Source: Phellopilus nigrolimitatus (lineage: Eukaryota; Basidiomycota; Agaricomycetes; Hymenochaetales; Hymenochaetaceae). From it: DNA of 64,000 bases. The position numbers and the translations under genes are program-made. The DNA lies in assembly GCA_021029095.1 (NCBI GenBank), contig JAJOHG010000027.1, positions 186,001 through 250,000 on the forward strand, given 5' to 3'. This document shows positions 56,259-64,000 of this stretch, one piece after another. The first letter of the stretch is position 1, and each line of letters begins with the position of its first letter. The notes under the pieces are model-generated. The model was not told the origin of the DNA, searched no databases, and saw nothing but the letters and a program-made list of their open reading frames with translations.

Positions 56259-57113
56259 AGCACAGCTGGTAAGAGGAAGAGTGCCGATTACTTCCGTCGG
56301 CTTTTATGGGGTTGCAACAGCAAGCCGAGCCAACATGTGTAATAAAAACTTCTGTTTTTCAGACAAGGACATGATATTCTCGAACAGTTGTAACACATAT
56401 ATTTGTCCGACCCTCCTCCCTCAAGGCTGGTCATACTGAATCCCTTTCCTGTGATATTAGAAAGAAGGCATTTTTTAGAATTTAAGCCTTTTTATGCCCT
56501 TCCACATTGGTAAGAGGTTTTTTACAAAGGCGCACTTTAGACTTGTTATGTTGATTTTATTCCAATGTTAAATGCACAAAGGCATGAATGCAAGCAAGAA
56601 AAAAAGTTAATTCATGTCATTGCAGGGATTACATATAGATAATACTACATAATATTTTCTGAGGTATTAAAAGACGTATTAGCCACAAGTGGCAAGTATA
56701 TCCCAAATTGAAGTTTAAATAACCATGTGTGACATTTTGTGACATTTATAAAACAGGTTTACTTTTTCATGTTTGAGTGTGTGACATGGTGACCAAAATG
56801 GTCATTGAGAAATAAACACAAAATTTTAAGAACTAAACCAATGTTATGGTACTCAGAAGTTTTCTTTTCTTCCTGCTGCCCTTTTTATTTTGTTTTATTT
56901 TATTTGAACTGAATTGAGAATGCAAGGAGCGTGTGAGTCACGCTTTCGGTCGGTGTGGTCAGCTGCTCTCCTTCAGCGAGCATCATGCGCTCTCGGTCGT
57001 CTCACCCTTTCTCTTTCCTCTTTGACCTCCATCATCGCTAGTCGTTCCCAACGCAGGGCTTAACGTCCTCCTAGAGAAACATCTTAGAATCGCAGTATTA
57101 TTTTTGACGTCTA
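56259..57113. other. Intergenic: divergent region, kinase-like gene / PSP1
   Basis: AT-rich (56450-56930), with no ORF. CT-rich sequence at 56960-57060 probably belongs to the PSP1 promoter, 5' UTR or an unidentified first exon. Confidence 0.5.
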
Positions 57114-58751
57114 GATCTCACGAAACACGCGGGTGCGGACAAGGAGCGGGCTCATTCGTCGTCGTCCTCAAGCACACTGGCGTCCTCGGAGGCTTTCAAG
57201 CAGCTCCAGAGCATCGGACTTCCCTCCGCGTCGCTCATGAACCACAAGAACAACGACAGCAACAACTATTTCGCCGACGAACTCGAAGAGCGCAAGAACA
57301 GGTTCGCCGTCTCCGGCGCCGACACACCGCGCTCCGCTAGCCAGCCCCCAAGAACGACGAACAGCGGCGAGGGCTTTTATTTGAGTCCAGCCATGCAGAT
57401 ATACGGCAGTCCAGGTGGGCGCAACGCCAACGCCAACGCCGCACTTGGTGCTTCCAGCTCACCCTGGGCCGTGTCAGCAGGCCGCATGCCCTCCCTTGCA
57501 CGCAGTGCCTCCATCGGCATCCCCTCCCCCTCGTCTGTATCCGCCGCGTCTTCCTTCCCGCGCAGCGCCTCCTTCTCTGCCGCCGCTGACCACCCAGGCC
57601 CCTACACCGCCAACGCCGCCGCCTTCGCCTCTGCCATCCGCGAGTCTCACTCCTTTCCCTCCACCTTTGAAGACGACGAGACGCAGTCCGAGGCCCTCTC
57701 CGACTCCACCCAGGAGTACGAGCTGCCTCCTACTTCGGCGCGCGGCCGTCCGTTCCTCGCGCCAGACACGCGCTCGCGTTCGCAGTCCCTCGCAACGGCG
57801 ACGGCAACGCGGCCCGGCCCAGGGCTCATCGGAAGCCCCCCGGCAGCCTGGACCTCTGGCCCGCTGAGCATCCCGAGCAGGTACGCCGGCGGGTACGACC
57901 TCTCCAAGCCGCCGGGCAGCAGGTACGGCTCCCTCGGTACCCTTGCGCGCTCTCCCGGCGGCGGCGTACACGCCCCGTCCCCCACCACAGGGCTCCGCGT
58001 CGGCGCGCACGCGGAGCTCTCGAACATCTCCCCGTTCGTGCGTGACGTCGGCCAGATCTTCCTCGACGACGACCCGTACGCGTCTTGGGCCGGCGCTGGT
58101 GCGAGCGCGAACCTGAACGGAAACGGAAACGGCTACGCTGGGAATGGGGGCAACGGATACGGTGCGGGCGGGTACAACGGCGGCGACAGCGGCACGACGA
58201 GCCGCAGGCACAGCGTTAGTGTCGTCCAGCCTCGCCGCGGCGTTGTCGGTTTCAGCGCGCCCGATCTCAGTCAGGATGAGGCCGGTTTCGGCTCAGGAGG
58301 AAGCGGCAGGGGAGGAGGCAATTTGGCGATCTCAGACGATGAGCTCGCTGTCGGGCTCAACATGCTCAACCTTAACCTCCCCGCGCGGCCGCCCCTCGCC
58401 CCAAGCCAGAGCCAGCCGTCCTCTCTCCCGATCTACGCGCCCCTCTCGCGTGCGCAGACGCAGGCGCAGATGGACGATGTGCTCGGAGAGCAAGTCCCGC
58501 ACACGCGCCGCCCGAGCTCGAGCGCATATTCGGCGCGGTCCGTTAGCAGCGGCGGTGGGGGAGGCGGTTCTCCACCCGAGTTTGAGCGCGAACGTGGGGA
58601 CGGCGCACGCTACGCGCCGCCACAGGGCATTCCATACATCCCCGAGGGCGCGCCGGCGTACGTGCGCAGCGCGGCTGGCCCGAACCAGTCGTTCATGCAG
58701 ATGCAGTCGCCGCTCTCGCCGACGCGGCACCACCAGCTCCAGCACCTCCAA

Positions 58752-58784
<33 letters not shown>

Positions 58785-59691
58785 GCGGTGCCGCTTCAGC
58801 GGCGTACCTCGCTTTCTCAGTCTCACGGCGATGCGCCCGCGCCCCCAGCACAAGCGCAGGCGCAAGCAGGCTTGGCCGACCTCGGACGCGGTGTCCCGCT
58901 GCACGCCGTGCCCTCCTCCTGGACGCTCTTCATTGTCGAGTTCAAGGCGGGGCGTACGGACCTCTTCTACGTCGGCGACGCGGCGGCGCTCGGAGGCGTC
59001 CGCGTGGGTGACCTCGTGATCGTCGAGGCGGACCGCGGGCGGGACCTGGGCACGGTTGTGAACGATACGATCACCGCGGCGGAGGTGGACGCGTTCCAGC
59101 GGCAGCAGGCTGCAGCGTTTGGTGGTAATGAGCACGGATATGGGAGTGGGAGCGGGGCGCCGACGAGCCCGGACGGCTCTGGTCCTGGCGCTTCGGGGCC
59201 TGCTCCGGGGCCTGGACACCATGGAAAGCGCGAGATCAATCCGAAGAAGATATATGGGAAGGCGAGCGCGCAGGACGTGCAGTACGTCTCTTTTCCACTT
59301 TTTTCTCTTTTCATTATTCCTATTTATTAACGGAACAGGACTGACAGGTTGCTGGTTGCGAAGAACCAGGACGAGGCGAAGGCGCTCGCGCTATGCCAGA
59401 CGAAGGTGCGGCAGAAGAAGCTCCCGATGGAGGTCATCGACGCGGAGTACCAGTGGTACGTTTCTTCCCTTCTCCCTCTCTTTTCCCCTTCCTTCCCCCA
59501 TTTCCTCCCTTTTGTCAATATAAGCTGAAGAGATATATGACAAACACAGGGACCGGCGCAAGCTGACGTTCTACTTCGTCGCGGAGAAGCGGATCGACTT
59601 CCGCGAGCTCGTGCGGGAGCTGTTCCGCCTGTACAAGACTCGTATCTGGATGGCCTCGCTGCAGGGGCCGACGAGCCCTGGGGCTGAATGA
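57114..59691 (+). CDS. PSP1: PSP1 C-terminal domain protein
   Basis: A long low-complexity N-terminal part is rich in Ser, Gly, Pro and Ala, with a Gln run at about 58750-58785. It is followed by the PSP1 domain: SWTLFIVEFKAGRTDLFY, GVRVGDLVIVEADRGRDLGT, REINPKKIYGKAS, LLVAKNQDEAKALALC, QKKLPMEVIDAEYQWDRR and LTFYFVAEKRIDFRELVREL. Yeast PSP1 was found as a suppressor of DNA polymerase alpha mutants and is linked to mRNA-protein granules. Introns 59283-59348 and 59459-59550 join in frame, with the stop at 59689-59691. The first ATG is 57237, but the frame is open upstream to an AG at 57112-57113 and encodes AGADKERAHSSSSSSTLASS, so an unidentified 5' exon with the true start is likely. Confidence 0.85.
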
Positions 59692-60700
59692 CCTGACCTG
59701 TCGATTGACGAATGAATACCAGGAATGATTGCAGAAAAAACAAAAAATGGTACTACGATTTCCCCGCCCCCTTCTCTTTGAACGAACGCGGGAATGACTG
59801 AAGAAAAACCAATTTTACGCTCTCCCCTCAGTACACCCGTCTCGTATTCTCCTTTGCTTTTATTGTCTTGGACTTGGCGAATTTCATCTTTTGAACTCGA
59901 GTGATCTTAAACTATCCATCTGTGTACCACCACCACCTTTCCATTCATCTATGCATCTTTCTAGACGGTTTAATCTAGACATGCACTTTCCCCCTCTCCC
60001 TCTCTCTTTTCTCTTTCTAATATAACGTGTGTCCGTGTCGCTTGTTTTGATTTTTTTCTGTCTATTTTCTTTTCCCTGCCTTTCTACTAAAGCTATATAC
60101 ATACATACACACCCATCGCTCATCGCTCCATGTTTAAATGTTTAAGGAAAGAAACGCTGTACAATGTACTCTATAATGCTATGAAATTGGTTGCTTTTCC
60201 TCTGTTCGTTTTTTGAAGGATGGAAGTAGGCATTTCATAGATTCGGTACATATTGTACTTTTCGTTTGTTTCTTGCCCTTTTTTTATATGCCTAGCTGGT
60301 TAACTGGTGGCCAACACGAAAAGGATCCGTTTTCGTGCTCCTTCCGCACCGGTACAGGAAAGCATGCCGTCCTGGTGAAGGCCCCCCTTCGCCATTTATT
60401 TTGCTGGTTTCCCTGTACGTCGGTCACATGTGAAATCAGCGTGTCTGACACTGCTTCGGTTTGATGGGCTGTGTGTAGATTCAATATATATTTGGTACAG
60501 GTGACTCGGAGCGGAGATTTGGATGTGGATTTGGTACACTGAGGGAGGAAAGTGCTGTGGAGTGTGTAAGAAAGAACCGGTGAGGAAGGTGACGGGCGCC
60601 GCGGGTAGACTTACAGAAGAGAGCAGGGGTCCCCCATTCATATGCAATACAGTGAAATAAAATGCACGCAGCCGAAGCTTGATAAACGGAAAGGTCATGG
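59692..60700. other. Intergenic: convergent 3' regions of PSP1 and APC11
   Basis: T-rich (59800-60300), with no coding signal. Open frames overlapping 60396-60700 on the minus strand lie beyond the APC11 stop and are not supported. Confidence 0.55.
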
Positions 60701-61200
60701 TCATTGCGGTGGAGGCGGCGGGGGCGGGGCCGCCTGGGCGACCTTTCGCTCGGCGGTCACTGTATGCGAATGAAAGGACGTTTCCGTCAGCTTCGCGAGC
60801 CGTAAAAAGAGAGCACGTATACACACCCCACGGTCGCCTGTCCATTGGACACTGGTGCTTCGACGCGGCAGTCCCGATCCACTTCAGAAGACAGTGCATA
60901 TGGAAGACGTGCGTGCACTCGCCCCAGACTATAACCCACAACCGTGGAAGTTCAGTCGGCATTCATATCATTTGAAAGAGGGGAAAAACAAGTGAACGCA
61001 CTGAGTGGACAGTCGTCCCCGGGCATCTTGCACGACGGGCAGCAGCCCTCGTACGGCACGCGACAGATGCCACATACATCGCCCTCGCCCTCGCCGTCCC
61101 CATCGTCGTCGACCATTGCAGTATCTGGCGCGGAGCCTCGCGCGCCGGTGTCCCAGCGCCACGTCGCGATCGCATGCCAGCGTTTGATGTGCACCTTCAT
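60701..61200 (-). CDS. APC11: APC11, RING-H2 subunit of the anaphase-promoting complex
   Basis: This is the catalytic RING subunit that, with the cullin-like APC2, recruits E2 enzymes in the APC/C. ATG 61200: MKVHIKRWHAIATWRW, an acidic insertion (MVDDDGDGEGEG), then the RING-H2: DVCGICRVPYEGCCPSC, PGDDCPL, an intron at about 60932-61004, WGECTHVFHMHCLLKWI and HQCPMDRRPW. A second intron (about 60770-60831) leads to the tail VTAERKVAQAAPPPP and a stop at 60701-60703. All zinc ligands are present. The acidic insert and proline tail make it longer (about 118 residues) than the usual 85-165 range minimum. It is divergent from ATP11 with 107 bp between start codons. Confidence 0.93.
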
Positions 61201-61307
61201 GGATGTGTGCGTCGGCGTTTGTTGGAACTTGGTGTGGCTCGAATTTAAAGCGAAGACTGACTAGTCGCGCTCAGCACGTGATAGGCTCCTTCTTGCCTGC
61301 AACTGCC
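61201..61307. promoter_or_regulatory. Compact divergent promoter APC11 / ATP11
   Basis: Only 107 bp separate the two ATGs. It contains CACGTG at about 61275-61280 (E-box core), but no TATA box. Confidence 0.5.
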
Positions 61308-62507
61308 ATGATGATTTCTGCTTTGGCACTGTCTCGCTGCGCACGCCAACGAGCTCTGTTTGCCTTCCTGCAGCCTCGACCATGTTCACGTAATGTGCAT
61401 TGGTCGCCTGCACGGCTTAACATGTCGCAGAAGTACCTTGATAAAGTGCGCAAACGCGCCGAGGAGTGAGTCTCCCGAAGTCGCGTCTCACCTTTTTTCT
61501 TCTTCGCCAAAACCGCTTTTACTTATTGTTTCTATTCAAATTTATTGGACGAAATAGACAGGGCGTGTCCGTTGATGAGCTAAAAGAGACTGTGAAGTCT
61601 GCTGCAAAGCCGACGCCGTTGCCTGAGGCGCGAAAACTGCAGGCGAGAAAGCTAGACGTGAAACCCAATGGCGGTCCCACAAAGACGTGGACGCCGGGTG
61701 AAAGGAGGGACAATTCGCCAGTGAGAGTGCGTGTTATATTACTCTTTAGAATGAGCAGTATCTGACGCGTCCGTGCAGCCTCTCGCAGATTTCATGGACA
61801 TCCACAAGGTGCTACGGACGCCGCACACAGCCGAACAAATATCCGCGTTGTGGACCGCGTTCCACGCGACCCGTTCGTCGGGCACAGGGCGAGGCTTCCT
61901 CTCCTCCTCTGTCCCACTGCCGACGTACGAGACCCTAATCCAGGCTGCGAAAAAGCACCCGACCTTCATCGTCCCGCTCATGCGCGAGGCGTCGCAGGCA
62001 TCGGCCGTGGATGGTACTGCCACTCAGTCCGCGTACGAGTTCTTCTTCCTGCAATGGCTCTTTCACGCGCCTCACCGCATCCCCGCACCGGGGCTGCTCG
62101 ATGACCCGCTCCCCGGGGGCCTTCCGCCGCCCCCGGCGCCAGAGCACCCACTCGCGACGGTGCTCTTCACCCCTCTGCTGGAGTACAAGACACGCACGAC
62201 GTTCGCCACGCCGCATCTCGTGCTTACGCTATACCCGGACCTCGCGCGCTCACATGCACTCGTGCTCCTGCGCGGCGAGCTCACGCCATCCCCGGCGGAA
62301 GGCGGGCGCTATCTTCTCAGCCAGCAGGATGCGCAGATGCTTGCGCTTGGCGTGCAGCGGTTTTATTTGTCCGGCGGCGCGGCGACGAAGAGCACGGTGA
62401 AGGACGAGGGCCGCAGGGAGCGTGCGGAGTTGCTGCGTGTGTTTAATGAGTCTCCTGCCGAGTTCCGCTGGGAAGATCTCCTGAAGCATGCAGACCCTAC
62501 CTCGTAA
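61308..62507 (+). CDS. ATP11: ATP11, F1-ATPase beta-subunit assembly chaperone (mitochondrial)
   Basis: Atp11 binds free F1 beta subunits during assembly of ATP synthase in the matrix. ATG 61308 (MMISALALSRCARQRALF) opens an Arg-rich, acid-free presequence. Then SQKYLDKVRKRAEEQGVSVDE, PLADFMDIHKVLRTPHTAEQI, ALWTAFHATRS, FIVPLMRE, YEFFFLQWLFH, ATVLFTPLLEYKTR, PHLVLTLYPDLARSHALVLLRGE and LLRVFNESPAEFRWEDLLKH. Introns 61468 to about 61556 and about 61722-61779 join in frame, with the stop at 62505-62507. The frame is intact. A Pro-rich insertion (GGLPPPPAPEHP) lies mid-domain. Confidence 0.93.
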
Positions 62508-62720
62508 ACCACTGTATATCAGAGTTAACGATTGAAGTTAATTTAAAATAAGTATACGGGTCAACAAGTCGGTGTTTTAATGAGAACGGCTTGGCCAAGT
62601 GTATGTGTGTTACGTAATTATAAGCTTAGGTACGCGCACATCTGTCTCTCGCCACGACCAACGACGACCAGCTTCTCTGAACATTTCAACAACAAACATT
62701 AAGGATAGCGATCTTGCAGC

Positions 62721-63926
62721 ATGGCGTTGGATCTTTCTTCAAATGCAGCGACCAAGCTGGAGCCATTTCTGCTGATGTCGAAATCCGCAAAGGGTGCAGC
62801 GGCGGCAAAGCTCATACAGGACGCGACCTCCTCGCACGGAACATTTGTGTTCTCAGAGCTGCTCGAGATGCCGAATATCCAGGAGGTGAGCGCGGAGAAA
62901 AGTGTGGTCTAAGATGATGTTGCAGTATGGGACCAACGTTTGAACTGACATTATGCCTTTCAGCTATCGAAGACCGAACATGCACCGTACCACTCGTTGC
63001 TGCAGCTCTTCGCGTTTGGCACAATTGAAGACTACAACAGTTCTGTTACTCCCTTAATCTACATCACCACTATGTCTAATCGCTGGTATTGCTGCAGACT
63101 CAAGAGACACCCTTCCGCCTTTGAATCAGGCACAGTTAAGGAAGCTCAGGCTCCTGACTATCATCTCCTTCGCCCTAGAACGTCGTGTGCGTTTCACCAA
63201 ATCCCCAGTTTATTGGCTGGGCGAACTTACATATTGCTCAGATCCTCCCATATCCTCTTCTCCTGCAAACTCTGCAAATACCGACGATCCGCGAGCTCGA
63301 GGATCTCATCATCGACGGCATTTACCTTGACCTCATGCGCGGCAAGCTCGACCAAAAGGAGCAGCGGTTCGAGGTCGAGTACGCTATTGGAAGGGATTTT
63401 GGACCGGGAAAAGTCGAAAGCCTGCTGAACTCTCTGCAGGAATGGTAAGCTGCATGCATAAGCTTGTCTCGAACAAAGCATTCACGTCGGGGACCTTAGG
63501 GCAAATACGACCTCCTCCGTCCTCGCGACGCTGGACGCGCAGCTCGCCTCACTCGCTTCGCAAACGACGGCGAACGCGCTTTCGCACGAAGAGCACGAGC
63601 GCGCCGTAGAAGCGACTTTGGCGGACGTGTACGAGAAGCACAAGGATGGTAACAAGGGACGCGGTGGACCAAAGTATGGGGGCTCGTACGGGAACTTCAG
63701 CGACCGCGATGACCCAATGGCGATGGACGTCGACGATCCGCGCGGTAGTATCTTGCTGAGCGGGCTCCCGAGCAGTGTGGATGCGACGAAGGGCAGGAAG
63801 TTTAAGTGAGTCCAGCACTTCCTTCTGTGCTTTCTCGTCAAGTCAAGCTCAATGTCGTGTGCTTCGAATCCTCTAAGGTCGATGGAACACCCCAAATCCA
63901 CCTCTCGAAAGAGGAACAGGTTCTAA
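62721..63926 (+). CDS. CSN7: COP9 signalosome subunit 7 (PCI domain)
   Basis: Subunit of the complex that removes NEDD8 from cullins. ATG 62721: MALDLSSNAATKLEPFLLMS, AAAKLIQDATSSHGTFVFSELL, an intron, LSKTEHAPYHSLLQLFAFGTIEDY, an intron, then AQLRKLRLLTIISFALERR, an intron, LPYPLLLQTLQIPTIRELEDL and IIDGIYLDLMRGKLDQKEQRFEVEYAIGRD (the winged-helix end of a PCI domain). A coiled segment (VLATLDAQLASLASQT) and a basic tail ending SRKRNRF follow. Introns are 62886-62963, about 63042-63099, about 63183-63240, 63446-63499 and about 63807-63879. The stop is at 63924-63926. All junctions keep frame. Confidence 0.9.
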
Positions 63927-64000
63927 GCTAGTGTGCTGAAGCTCGTTCTCGGTTGTCATGTCGTTTTTGTTACTTGCATTCAATGAGCCATCAAATCACA

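Noticed and set aside
58332..59222. Minus-strand ORF of 296 codons opposite PSP1
   Set aside because: It overlaps the conserved PSP1 domain and is Arg/Leu-rich shadow sequence.

Overview
This window is nuclear DNA from a filamentous basidiomycete fungus, most likely an Agaricomycete (mushroom-forming). The evidence is many introns of about 50-65 nt with GT..AG borders, GC-rich exons, mushroom-type families (MYND proteins, F-box proteins, fungal-type kinase-like proteins), and protein sequences typical of that class. The species cannot be named from the sequence. I see no bacterial, organellar, viral or CRISPR features and no tRNA or rRNA gene.

Layout. 1-3675: two tandem minus-strand MYND-type genes; the first runs off the window edge. 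6199-9096: a BNI4-like bud-neck/septum scaffold (+). 10245-16807: RPB1, the largest RNA polymerase II subunit (-). 17632-19106: branched-chain aminotransferase (-). 19892-21994: an UNC93-like membrane transporter (+), followed by a decayed partial copy. 24851-27219: VPS27/HRS (-). 28647-33064: CAND1 (+). 33231-35505: proline dehydrogenase PUT1 (-), divergent from BCP1 (+, 35877-37000). 37789-38943: intronless F-box protein (+). 39706-40902: 2-oxoglutarate/Fe(II) oxygenase (+), convergent with a flavin monooxygenase (41328-43858, -). 44643-46909: mitochondrial-type glutamyl-tRNA synthetase (+). 47225-48261: TRAPP subunit TRS33 (+). 48944-49619: an unrecognised four-exon gene (+). 51232-52591: MDR-family reductase (+). 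About 53150-53770: cullin pseudogene (+). 53865-56258: kinase-like gene (-). 57114-59691: PSP1-domain protein (+). 60701-61200: APC11 (-), divergent from ATP11 (+, 61308-62507). 62721-63926: COP9 signalosome subunit 7 (+).

Most genes are conserved housekeeping functions: transcription, amino-acid metabolism, endosomal sorting, Golgi traffic and mitochondrial assembly. A ubiquitin/NEDD8 thread recurs (CAND1, CSN7, APC11, an F-box protein and a cullin relic). These lie far apart and nothing shows that they are co-regulated.

Two properties cut across genes. First, many conserved reading frames are broken by single-base differences, mostly one extra base beside an identical base: at least ten in RPB1 and single cases in about seven other genes. 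This looks more like uncorrected long-read error than gene death. Second, at least four introns use GC..AG borders and several exons are only 9-23 nt long. Exon borders below were worked out by eye from frame continuity and family similarity.
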